A program made the position numbers and the translations under genes. Positions 1 to 7,175 of a DNA stretch of 13,489 nucleotides are shown here, one piece after another. Position 1 is the first letter of the stretch; the number at the start of each line of letters is the position of its first letter. Source of the stretch: JBOHWJ01 sp050736615 (GTDB lineage Bacteria > Desulfobacterota > Binatia > Binatales > Binataceae); NCBI GenBank assembly GCA_050736615.1, contig JBOHWL010000268.1, forward strand, positions 1-13,489, written 5' to 3'. The notes beneath the pieces are model-generated. The model did not search any database and was not told where the DNA came from. It was given only the letters and a program-made list of their open reading frames with translations.

Positions 1-32
1 CGTGAACGTTGGCTTCTTTCCTCAGTCTTCTA

Positions 33-52
33 CCCCGCTCTTTTGTGCGGGG
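33..52. repeat. GC-rich hairpin followed by purine-rich tract
   Basis: A perfect 6-base inverted repeat (CCCCGC at 33-38, GCGGGG at 47-52) encloses an 8-base loop. It is followed on the plus strand by a purine-rich stretch to about 76. It lies just past the end of the minus-strand hydrolase gene, so it could slow or end that transcript. However, no T-run follows the hairpin on the minus strand, so it is not a standard intrinsic terminator. It could equally be a copy of a dispersed intergenic repeat, which a single window cannot show. Confidence 0.4.
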
Positions 53-95
53 GAGATAAGAGAGGGGGTGCGGGCTGTGATTTATCAACGGGCCG

Positions 96-875
96 TTAGG
101 ATGGCGCTTTACCCAGGAAATCGATTAGCAGACGGTTGAACTCGTCCGGCCGCTCGAAATAAACCGAATGGCCCGCGCCCGCAACCTTGACAAATCGCGC
201 ATGCGGCAGCCGCCGCGCCATCAATTCCATCACGTTCGCCGGGGTCAGTACGTCCTCTTCACCAACGATCAGCATGGTCGGGATGCGCTTGGACACGATA
301 GGTTCGACCGAATGCCGCAACGCGCCCATTACCTGAATCAAATTCGGCGCCACATGCAAGTTGATTCCGGAGATCTGTTGATAAAGAAAACAGCGCGGCG
401 GTTCGCGTTTCGGAAACTCCGCCGCATAGGCGCGCGCCAGGACAATCGAGAGGCTGCCGCTGACGTTCTCCCGCAGTTTGCCCTGCGCGCGGATAACGTC
501 AGGATCATCCATTCCGCCAAAGGTGTCGCACAGCACCAGGGCGCTGACCCGCTCCGGATGTGCGCTGGCGAACCCGAGCACGGTCCATCCGCCCATCGAC
601 TGTCCCGCCAGCGCCGCTTTTTCTATCTCCAAATGGTCCAGCAGAGCCAACAGATCATCCGCGAAAGCGTTGGGACCGGGCCCATCCGCAACGTCGCCCG
701 AATAGCCAAAACCGCGATGGTCGAACGTCACGCACCGGAAACGTTGCGAAAGCGCTGGCACCTGCTGCCACCAGCTGAGATGATTGCCGCCCGCGCCATG
801 CGCCAGTACCAGCGCCGGGCCGCCGCCGTGAGTCTCGTAATAAAGCTCGATTCCGTTGATTCTCGCCAGCGGCAT
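96..875 (-). CDS. Alpha/beta-fold hydrolase (esterase/carboxylesterase-like)
   Basis: A 259-residue cytoplasmic alpha/beta hydrolase with no signal peptide or membrane segment. The full catalytic set is visible: oxyanion region HGAGG at 26-30, strand-turn DHRGFGYS at 52-59, nucleophile elbow GQSMGG with Ser93, acid Asp208 in GEEDVLTP, and His236 in GAGHS. Length and motif spacing are normal for the family, which includes esterases, lactonases, haloperoxidase-like enzymes and C-C bond hydrolases. The substrate cannot be told from sequence. The start at 875 is chosen over the longer frame to 920 because GGAGG (881-885) sits 5 bases before the ATG, and the protein then begins with the usual beta-strand and NGIxLYYE pattern. 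It lies 72 bases after the acyl-CoA synthetase fusion on the same strand, so cotranscription is likely. A role in releasing or processing acyl products is only inference. Confidence 0.9.
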   Translation of the reverse strand: MPLARINGIELYYETHGGGPALVLAHGAGGNHLSWWQQVPALSQRFRCVTFDHRGFGYSGDVADGPGPNAFADDLLALLDHLEIEKAALAGQSMGGWTVLGFASAHPERVSALVLCDTFGGMDDPDVIRAQGKLRENVSGSLSIVLARAYAAEFPKREPPRCFLYQQISGINLHVAPNLIQVMGALRHSVEPIVSKRIPTMLIVGEEDVLTPANVMELMARRLPHARFVKVAGAGHSVYFERPDEFNRLLIDFLGKAPS

Positions 876-947
876 AGGCACCTCCAATCCCGAGCGGAAT
901 GTGTGGGCATAGCGCAACATTTCCGATTGGATGTCAAACGGCGGAAC

Positions 948-3683
948 TTATTTTTCACCGGCATTCCCGATGCGCGGACGAGCCGCCGGCGAGCGCAGCA
1001 GCATGCGGCCGTCAATCACGATTGCACCTGCGCCGCGCGCCATCACCTTGACCGGATTGAGCTCAAGCTCGGCCAATTCGGGAATCAACTCGACGAGCGC
1101 CGAAACCCGCGTGAGGATCGAGATGAGTGCGTCACGATCGGCGGGCGGCGCACCACGATAACCATCCAGCAATGGACTCGCCTTGAGGCTCTTGACCATT
1201 TCGGCGGCGTCGATATCGGTCACCGGATTAAGCCGAAACGACGCATCCTTGAGCAATTCACTCATCGCGCCGCCGACACCGCAAATCAACAGCGGTCCGA
1301 AGGTCGGGTCACTGCTCACCGCGACCATCGCGTCGATGCCATCCTTGATCTGACGCTGCAGCCACACGCCTTCGAGATGAGCGCCGATCGCTCCCATGCG
1401 CTCGCTCAGCCGGCGCACCGCGTCGGCCACCGCCGCCGGTGTCAAATCCGCAATCACTTCGACCGAATCGCGTTCGCGCACGGCCTCCGGCGCGATAACC
1501 TTGGCCACCAGCGGAGCGCCAAGTGACTCGGCGACAGCGGGCGCCGATGCGACGGTGGCGCGCTCGGCCTGCGCCACACGGATGCCCGCCGCGCGCAGCA
1601 CGGTCGCTAAATCATCCGGCTCGACCCAGATAAGGCCGTCGGCCTCGGCCAGCACCCGATCAACAATCGCGCGCACGGTCTCACGCGTGAAGCGGCCCAG
1701 CGAATGGGCGGCTCCAAGCGGACGCTTACGCCACAACCCGTAACGATAGGCGGCGGCCAACGCATTGGCGGCGTCTTCCGGGAAACCGTAGACCGGCAAC
1801 TTGCCACGCCCTCCTTCGTGCAATTGCGCGGGTGGTCTTTGCGACGACAGAAACACCGTTAGCAACGGCTTGCCCGCCGGCATCGCAGCCGCGCCGCGCG
1901 CGATTGCGGCCGCTATTTCCGCCGCGCTGGTCATAATCGGCGGAATATACACCGCGACCAGCGAATCAACCCGCGGGTCCGCGCCAACAGCCGCGATCGC
2001 CCGTTCGAAATCCATGGGGGTGGCGGAGGCGCTCATATCGACGGGATTGCCGAAACCGCATCGCTCCGGCAGAAATTCACGCAGCCGCGCGATCGTCGCA
2101 GGCGTCAGCACCGGTAGTTTGAGCCCGCTTGCCTCGCATGCGTCGGCGAGCAGGATGCCGGGGCCACCGGCGTTCGACACCACGCCCACTCCCGGCCCGG
2201 CGGGTACCGGTTGCAGCGCGAGCAACGCGCCCACATCGAACAGTTCGGTCAAGGTGTTGGTGCGAATCACACCCGCTTGTTCAAATAACGCGTCGACCGC
2301 CACGTCGTAATTGGCGAGCGCACCCGAGTGACTGATCGCGGCACGGGTTCCGGCGGCTGAACGTCCGGACTTGACCGCGACGATCGGCTTGAGCAGCGCC
2401 ACTTCGCGCGCCAGCCGCGCGAAATGCCTTGGATTGCCAACGCTTTCTAAGTACAGCAGGATGACGTCCGTGTTCGGATCTTCGGCCCAATAAGCAATCA
2501 GGTCATTGTTGGAGACGTCGGCGCGATTGCCGGCGGAAACGAAACTCGACACACCCAGATTGCGCGCACGTGCGTGGTCGAGAATGGCGATCCCCAATGC
2601 TCCGCTCTGCGTGAACATCGCGAAACGTCCAGCCGGCGGCTCGATTGGTGCGAAAGTCGCGTTCAGGCGCACCTCGGGAGCGGTATTGCACACGCCCATG
2701 CAGTTCGGCCCGATCATCCGCATCCCGGAGCCGCGCACCAAGCGAAACAGCCGTTCTTCCGCCGCGCGGCCCGCCGCCGACACCTCGGCGAAACCCGACG
2801 TGATCACCGCCACCGCGTGCACGCCCGCGCGCGCGCATTCAGCGACTTCCCGCTCGACCGCCGCGGCCGGCACCGCGATCACGGCCAGATCCATTGGCGC
2901 CCCGATCGCGCCAATCGAGGGATAACACTTGAGGCCGCATACCTCGCTGGCGCGATGATTGACGGGGTAAATGGCCCCGCGAAACCCATAGCTCTTCAAA
3001 TTGGCAATGACGGCCCCGCCGATTTTGCCCGCGTCGCGCGACGCGCCAATCACCGCAACCGCGCGCGGCTTGAGAATTGGCGCAATGCTCCGCACCAGAC
3101 CATGGCGCTCGCGATCATGGCTGGCCTGCTCGAATTCCTCGGTCTCCGCGGTGGGAAAGATGACGTGAATGACGCCCGCGCGCGCCGCGCGGCGCACTTT
3201 GAAGCCGCTGCGCGCGAACACCTCGAGCATGCGGTTGTTTTCGCCGAGAACGTCGGCTTCAAACTCGGTAATTCCCGCGGCGCGGGCAAGCCGGCCGAGA
3301 TGTTCGAGCAGGATCGTGCCGATTCCGCGGCCCTGATGTTGGTCAAGAACGGCGAACGCCACTTCGGCGCGCGCCGGATCGGCGCCACGCACATAACGGC
3401 CCACCCCGATGAAGCGTTCACGCCCGTCTTCGCGCAGGGTCGCAACTATCGCCACATGTTGCTTGAAATCCAGTTGGGTCAGACGCGCGAGTTCGGCCTC
3501 GGTAAGTGAACGTTTGATCCCGAAGAAGCGATAATAGACGGATTGCTGGCTGAGATTGGAGAAATGCTCCAGCAACAGCGCGCTGTCCTCGGGCCGGATC
3601 GCACGGATATGGATCGAACCGCCATCGCGCAGAATCTCATCGGCGCTGTAGATGGACGGGTCACCGATCTGGTCGGCACACAT
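948..3683 (-). CDS. GNAT acetyltransferase / NDP-forming acyl-CoA synthetase fusion protein
   Basis: A 911-residue multidomain protein. Residues about 20-180 form a GNAT N-acetyltransferase domain with the acetyl-CoA pyrophosphate loop QGRGIG near 117-122. Residues about 200-325 are a CoA-binding Rossmann domain (VAVIGAS near 210). Residues about 350-660 are succinyl-CoA-ligase-like, with TQSGALG near 358 and SHSGALA containing His452, the position of the phosphorylated histidine in NDP-forming acetyl-CoA synthetases. Residues about 685-895 are an ATP-grasp domain ending with the GGAMSELLKD, YRGAPPADRDAL and ELNPVKV signatures. In E. coli and Salmonella Pat proteins the GNAT domain is C-terminal; here it is N-terminal, as in some actinobacterial relatives. 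The ATP-grasp HKSDVGG-type motif is replaced by RERDSVE. It may be a protein lysine acetyltransferase, an ADP-forming acyl-CoA synthetase, or both. ATG 3683 is preferred over GTG 3764: GGGAG lies 8 bases upstream, and a TATAAT box falls inside the longer frame. Confidence 0.88.
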   Translation of the reverse strand: MCADQIGDPSIYSADEILRDGGSIHIRAIRPEDSALLLEHFSNLSQQSVYYRFFGIKRSLTEAELARLTQLDFKQHVAIVATLREDGRERFIGVGRYVRGADPARAEVAFAVLDQHQGRGIGTILLEHLGRLARAAGITEFEADVLGENNRMLEVFARSGFKVRRAARAGVIHVIFPTAETEEFEQASHDRERHGLVRSIAPILKPRAVAVIGASRDAGKIGGAVIANLKSYGFRGAIYPVNHRASEVCGLKCYPSIGAIGAPMDLAVIAVPAAAVEREVAECARAGVHAVAVITSGFAEVSAAGRAAEERLFRLVRGSGMRMIGPNCMGVCNTAPEVRLNATFAPIEPPAGRFAMFTQSGALGIAILDHARARNLGVSSFVSAGNRADVSNNDLIAYWAEDPNTDVILLYLESVGNPRHFARLAREVALLKPIVAVKSGRSAAGTRAAISHSGALANYDVAVDALFEQAGVIRTNTLTELFDVGALLALQPVPAGPGVGVVSNAGGPGILLADACEASGLKLPVLTPATIARLREFLPERCGFGNPVDMSASATPMDFERAIAAVGADPRVDSLVAVYIPPIMTSAAEIAAAIARGAAAMPAGKPLLTVFLSSQRPPAQLHEGGRGKLPVYGFPEDAANALAAAYRYGLWRKRPLGAAHSLGRFTRETVRAIVDRVLAEADGLIWVEPDDLATVLRAAGIRVAQAERATVASAPAVAESLGAPLVAKVIAPEAVRERDSVEVIADLTPAAVADAVRRLSERMGAIGAHLEGVWLQRQIKDGIDAMVAVSSDPTFGPLLICGVGGAMSELLKDASFRLNPVTDIDAAEMVKSLKASPLLDGYRGAPPADRDALISILTRVSALVELIPELAELELNPVKVMARGAGAIVIDGRMLLRSPAARPRIGNAGEK

Positions 3684-3691
3684 ACAGATTA

Positions 3692-3696
3692 CTCCC
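3692..3696 (-). promoter_or_regulatory. Ribosome binding site deciding the start at 3683
   Basis: GGGAG on the minus strand, 8 bases before ATG 3683. The alternative GTG at 3764 has no comparable purine-rich site before it. Confidence 0.55.
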
Positions 3697-3737
3697 GCGA
3701 GTGAGCGGCGCGGCGATGATGCCGCATCCGGCCGGAA

Positions 3738-3743
3738 ATTATA
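3738..3743 (-). promoter_or_regulatory. Candidate -10 box for the acyl-CoA synthetase fusion gene
   Basis: The minus strand reads TATAAT here, a perfect sigma-70-type -10 hexamer. It would start transcription near 3731, about 48 bases before ATG 3683. No good -35 box lies at 16-18 bases; the nearest resemblance, TTGGTG, is 20 bases away. The box falls inside the longest possible reading frame, which supports the shorter start. Confidence 0.5.
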
Positions 3744-3829
3744 TCGCGCCATACCGGGGGCCACACCAATCCCGGCGGCTCCTGCCGGCCTTCAACTGCG
3801 ATACGGGCGGTTCCGCGATGCGCATCAAC

Positions 3830-3859
3830 TTGACAAAGCGGCGCCGCACCGCCTACTCG
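3830..3859 (+). promoter_or_regulatory. Candidate promoter of the CoA-transferase gene
   Basis: A perfect -35 hexamer TTGACA lies at 3830-3835. Eighteen bases later is TACTCG (3854-3859), which matches the -10 consensus poorly. If used, the leader to ATG 3957 would be about 90 bases. The strong -35 with weak -10 may mean an activator-dependent promoter or simple chance. Confidence 0.3.
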
Positions 3860-3956
3860 TAGCGGCAATCGAACGAGGTGGCGCGCGTGCTTAATGTGCG
3901 CGCGTCACAGGGTAAACTGAACCGGCGGCGCCACGCTCTCCGCCATAAGGATCCGG

Positions 3957-5183
3957 ATGAACGAACACACGCCCATCCACGTGCTCGATGGCTTTAAGGT
4001 TCTCGATTTCACCCAGTATATCGCCGGGCCTACCGCCAGCAGAATGATGGCGGCGATGGGCGCCGAGGTAATCAAGCTTGAGCTTGCACCCAACGGTGAT
4101 CGCACCCGCGATCTGCCTTATATAAAGGATCACCGGAGTGGCTATTACGTCCAGCAGAATATCGGCAAAAAGAGCATATGCCTGGACATTAAAAAACCCG
4201 TCGCGCTCGACTTGATCAAGCAATTGATCGGCAAGGTGGACGTATTCATTGAAAACTTCGCACCCGGTGTGATCGCGCGCACCGGGCTCGCCTATGAAGT
4301 CGTGCGCGCGATCAACCCGTCCATCATCATGTGCTCGATTTCGAGCTTCGGCCAAAATGGACCGCTTGCACCCTTGCCGGGTTACGATTTTATCGCGCAG
4401 GCTTATGCCGGCATCACCTCGATGATTGGCGAGGCCGACGGCACGCCGTATTTTCCCACCGCCGCTTTAGGTGACGTTTCGACCGGCGTGCATGCCGCCT
4501 TGGCAATCGTTGCCGCCCTGCTCCATCGCTCGCGCACCGGCCAGGGCCAATACCTCGACGTGTCACTGCTCGACGCTTATTTCCACTGCCATCATACCGC
4601 CGTGCAAATGTATAGTCTGAGTAATGGCAAGATAAAGCTGACGCGATCGGGAAAACATATTTCGTACGGCGCGCCCGCCAGTATCTATCGCGGGCACGAA
4701 CACTACATCGTCATCATCGGCGCCGTGGAGCATCAGTGGCGCCAGTTATGCGACGCGATGGGGAGGCCGGAGCTGGCTGATGATCCGCGTTTTTCCAACA
4801 ATGCCAACCGCGTCCGGCATCAGGAGCAGCTCTACGAAATTATTCAGGGCTGGCTTATCTCGTTGCCAGACGACGATGCGATCATGAAGCGGCTGAACCA
4901 GTTCCGCGTGCCGGCCGCGCCGGTGCTGTCGGTTGAAGAGGCCATCAATCATCCGCATATGCGCGAGCGCGGGACCGTGGCGCCGGTGCGGGATCCGATC
5001 CTGGGCGAGATACTGCTGCCGGGCTTTCCGCTGCGCTTCTCCGCCTTTCCGGAACCACTCGAATTGCGCGCGCCCCTTCTGGGTGAACACAACGAGGAAA
5101 TCCTGACGAATCACCTCGGCTACACGAGCGAGCAGGTAAAGTCGCTGGTAGGCGATCGCGTCTTGCACAGCGCCGCAACGTAA
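3957..5183 (+). CDS. CaiB/BaiF (class III) CoA-transferase
   Basis: A 408-residue cytoplasmic enzyme of the class III CoA-transferase family, which moves CoA between carboxylic acids through enzyme-bound anhydride and thioester intermediates. Family hallmarks appear in order: DFTQYIAGP at 17-25, MGAEVIKLE at 34-42, NIGKKSICLD at 68-77, FGQNGP at 131-136, PGYDFIAQA at 141-149, and GDVSTG with Asp173, matching the catalytic aspartate (Asp169) of formyl-CoA transferase. RTGQGQYLDVSLLDA follows near 194-208. The C-terminal part has the usual VPAAPVLSVEEA and LLGEHNEEIL segments. Length is typical (about 390-430). The glycine loop of formyl-CoA:oxalate transferase is not evident, so the substrate is left open; carnitine-, bile-acid-, mesaconyl- and aromatic-acid-type relatives share this fold. 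AAGGA (3947-3951) lies 5 bases before the ATG, which fixes the start. It is divergent from the acyl-CoA synthetase fusion and convergent with the RNase gene. Confidence 0.93.
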   Translation: MNEHTPIHVLDGFKVLDFTQYIAGPTASRMMAAMGAEVIKLELAPNGDRTRDLPYIKDHRSGYYVQQNIGKKSICLDIKKPVALDLIKQLIGKVDVFIENFAPGVIARTGLAYEVVRAINPSIIMCSISSFGQNGPLAPLPGYDFIAQAYAGITSMIGEADGTPYFPTAALGDVSTGVHAALAIVAALLHRSRTGQGQYLDVSLLDAYFHCHHTAVQMYSLSNGKIKLTRSGKHISYGAPASIYRGHEHYIVIIGAVEHQWRQLCDAMGRPELADDPRFSNNANRVRHQEQLYEIIQGWLISLPDDDAIMKRLNQFRVPAAPVLSVEEAINHPHMRERGTVAPVRDPILGEILLPGFPLRFSAFPEPLELRAPLLGEHNEEILTNHLGYTSEQVKSLVGDRVLHSAAT

Positions 5184-5213
5184 ACGAGGACACAGCCGAG
5201 GAGGAACCGCCAC

Positions 5214-6851
5214 TCAGGCGGCGGCGGTGGCTTGCACCAGCTCGAAGGCGCCCGGTTCGATCGATTCGGTTGAACGCAGCGCGATTTTGACCTCAAGCCG
5301 CCGCTCGAGCGTATCGAGGTCCTTGGCGCCAACATCATACAGATAGCGCGCGACGCCGGGGTTGACTTTGACCACCAGCACGTCGCTGCGCCGATGACGT
5401 CCGACCGCGCGATGAATCCCGCGCAGCACTTCCGCCGCCACCGTCGGCACCGATTTGACCACGCGGCGGCCGTGGCAATGCGCACAGGTTTCCGTCAGCA
5501 GCTCTTCAAGGCTTTCGCGCGTGCGCTTGCGCGTCATCTGGACCAGCCCTAGCTCGGAAATCTTGAGCATCGAGCTGCGCGCCTTATCGCGCTTGAGCGC
5601 CTGCGCCAATGCGTCGGTGACCCGTTTGCGATCGCTCTCCCGCGTCATGTCGATGAAATCGACGATGATGATGCCGCCGATATTGCGCAGGCGAAGCTGC
5701 TTTACCACTTCCTCGGCGGCCTCGAGATTGGTGCGCAGCACGGTCTCGTCCTGATTGCGCTTGCCGACAAAGCGGCCGGTATTCACGTCGATCGCGGTTA
5801 GCGCCTCGGCCTGATCGAAGACCAGATAGCCGCCCGATTTAAGCCACACCTTGCGTTCGAGCGCGCGATCGATTTGCGGCTCGACATGAAAATGATCGAA
5901 AATCGGTTCTTCGGCTTCGTAAAGTGATACGCGCGAACGCAGTCGCGGCATATAGCTCTGCACGAATTCAACGACGCGCTCATGCGTGGCGCCATCGTCG
6001 CACCACAACCGCTCGACGTCGCTGGAAAAGAGATCGCGCACGATTCTGAGTGCGATATCCAAATCATTACAGAGCAGAGTGGCGGGCGGGCTGGTCTCAG
6101 CCAACTTTACAATCGAAGACCATAACTTGGTCAGAAACGACACGTCGCGTTGAATTTCACGCCGAGTGACGCCCTCGCACGCGGTACGTACGATGAAGCC
6201 GCCCTGCGGCGGCCTCAATTCGTTGACCGCGCCGCGCAGCCGTCCGCGCTCGTCGGCACTTTCGATCCGGCGCGAGATACCGATATGGTTGCTGGTTGGC
6301 GTGTACACCAGATGGCGTCCCGGCAAGGAGATGAACGAGGTGAGACGAGCGCCCTTGGTGCCCAGCGGTTCTTTGGCGATCTGGACGATAATTTCCTGGT
6401 TGCGCTTTAATTGCTGCTCGATGGGCAACCGGCTCCGTCTGAGGTTGCTTCGGCCGCGCCGGGCGCGTCCGGCGGGGGAAACGGCATCACTTTGGCCGTC
6501 ACTTTCCTCGGCGGTTACGATCTCGTTCGCGTCCTCGGCCGGTGGTTCGTTGTCCACATGGATGGGCTCGGTTTCGACATCTTCCTCGCCGATCACTTCA
6601 GCCACTGAACCGAAGCCCTCCACATCGTTCTGAAAATCGGAGACGTGCAGAAAGCCGGCCTTTTCCAGACCGATATCTACAAAGGCCGCCTGCATGCCGG
6701 GCAGCACGCGCGTGACCTTGCCCTTGTAAACGTTGCCAACCAAGCCGCGGCGCTGATTGCGTTCCAGATAAAACTCGGCGAGCGCACCATCTTCGAGCAG
6801 TGCGATTCGCACCTCCAAAGTGGCCGCATTGATTATGATTTCGCGCTTCAC
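5214..6851 (-). CDS. rng: Ribonuclease E/G family endoribonuclease
   Basis: A 545-residue RNase E/G that cuts single-stranded RNA in mRNA decay and in rRNA/tRNA maturation. An S1-type RNA-binding domain starts near 36 (GNVYKGKV, PGMQAAFVDIG, AGFLHVSDF). It is interrupted by a low-complexity insert, about 74-145, acidic first and then arginine-rich, before the fold resumes at EIIVQIAKEPLGTKGARLT. The 5'-sensor and RNase H-like part follows, then the catalytic DNase I-like domain with metal-binding Asp355 (AIDVNTGRF) and Asp398 (DFIDM). The Zn-link CxxC is Cys456/Cys459, and LVQMTRKR at 436-443 is a family signature. It lacks the long C-terminal degradosome scaffold of E. coli RNase E, so it is closer in length to RNase G. 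The start is GTG at 6851 with a weak ribosome site; the next ATG would delete the start of the S1 domain. The gene converges on the CoA-transferase with a 30-base gap. Confidence 0.95.
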   Translation of the reverse strand: MKREIIINAATLEVRIALLEDGALAEFYLERNQRRGLVGNVYKGKVTRVLPGMQAAFVDIGLEKAGFLHVSDFQNDVEGFGSVAEVIGEEDVETEPIHVDNEPPAEDANEIVTAEESDGQSDAVSPAGRARRGRSNLRRSRLPIEQQLKRNQEIIVQIAKEPLGTKGARLTSFISLPGRHLVYTPTSNHIGISRRIESADERGRLRGAVNELRPPQGGFIVRTACEGVTRREIQRDVSFLTKLWSSIVKLAETSPPATLLCNDLDIALRIVRDLFSSDVERLWCDDGATHERVVEFVQSYMPRLRSRVSLYEAEEPIFDHFHVEPQIDRALERKVWLKSGGYLVFDQAEALTAIDVNTGRFVGKRNQDETVLRTNLEAAEEVVKQLRLRNIGGIIIVDFIDMTRESDRKRVTDALAQALKRDKARSSMLKISELGLVQMTRKRTRESLEELLTETCAHCHGRRVVKSVPTVAAEVLRGIHRAVGRHRRSDVLVVKVNPGVARYLYDVGAKDLDTLERRLEVKIALRSTESIEPGAFELVQATAAA

Positions 6852-7175
6852 TGGCAGGTATTCTCAGCCACCCACGTCGCTCTTTCCAGCGTCCCGGCGG
6901 ATTGTGCTTCGGCGCCCGGCTGCATCGGAGGGCTGGAACCTAGTAGAATGGCACAACTCACCCAAGTCTCCCGGCGTTCTGGCGAAGGCGGTCTGCGACC
7001 GGAGCCAGCAGGCGAGTCTGCGAGCTGCGTTATCGGTTCGAGCGTCCCCGCCCGAATCATACGGAGCAAGGTCCGACTCCGCAAGGCAACAACTGCGCCG
7101 CAGGTGCTTTCTTATCCATTAAATTAGCACGCCCGGCTTGACTTGTATGCTCGTGCGCCGCTAGTCGTTTTAATA
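6852..7175. other. Divergent non-coding spacer between RNase and HNH genes
   Basis: This 324-base stretch holds no recognisable protein, tRNA or known small RNA. On the minus strand it has a good candidate promoter (7056-7084), so most of it would be the transcribed leader of the RNase gene. A 78-codon minus frame (6848-7084) ends in a GTGA overlap with the RNase start, but its translation matches no family I know and its start lies within the promoter. On the plus side, TTGACT at 7138-7143 resembles a -35 box but has no matching -10 at a normal distance. Confidence 0.5.
7056..7084 (-). promoter_or_regulatory. Candidate sigma-70-type promoter of the RNase E/G gene
   Basis: On the minus strand TTGCGG (7084-7079) is followed after exactly 17 bases by TATGAT (7061-7056). 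The -10 matches the consensus at five of six positions and the -35 at three of six. Transcription would start near 7049, giving a leader of about 200 bases before GTG 6851. Confidence 0.45.

Larger units (their letters stand above)
3684..3956. promoter_or_regulatory. Divergent intergenic promoter region
   Basis: This non-coding spacer separates the minus-strand acyl-CoA synthetase fusion from the plus-strand CoA-transferase, so both genes must be read outward from it or from within it. A plus-strand frame of 80 codons crosses it, but it resembles no protein family and runs antisense into the synthetase gene. I see candidate promoter boxes in both directions (listed separately) and no clear operator palindrome. 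Confidence 0.6.

Noticed and set aside
168..1526. A 452-codon plus-strand open frame antisense to the hydrolase and to the end of the fusion gene
   Set aside because: It spans two genes with clear domains on the other strand. Its translation is rich in Arg, His and Gln with no family motif, as expected for an antisense shadow in G+C-rich DNA.
2574..3509. A 311-codon plus-strand open frame inside the fusion gene
   Set aside because: Antisense to the GNAT and CoA-binding domains; no recognisable fold or ribosome site.
3652..3894. An 80-codon plus-strand frame in the divergent spacer
   Set aside because: Starts inside the opposite gene, matches no family, and would occupy the region needed for both promoters.
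5207..5221. CCGCC-ACTCA-GGCGG hairpin at the convergent ends of the CoA-transferase and RNase genes as a terminator
   Set aside because: The stem has only 5 base pairs, overlaps the RNase stop codon, and lacks a proper T-run on either strand.
6848..7084. A 78-codon minus-strand frame ending in a GTGA overlap with the RNase start
   Set aside because: The overlap resembles translational coupling, but the sequence is unrecognisable and its start coincides with the -35 box of the best promoter. Kept only as an outside possibility.
7138..7143. TTGACT as a -35 box for the HNH gene
   Set aside because: No hexamer resembling a -10 box lies 16-19 bases downstream; the A+T-rich TTTAAT at 7169-7174 is 25 bases away and too close to the ATG.
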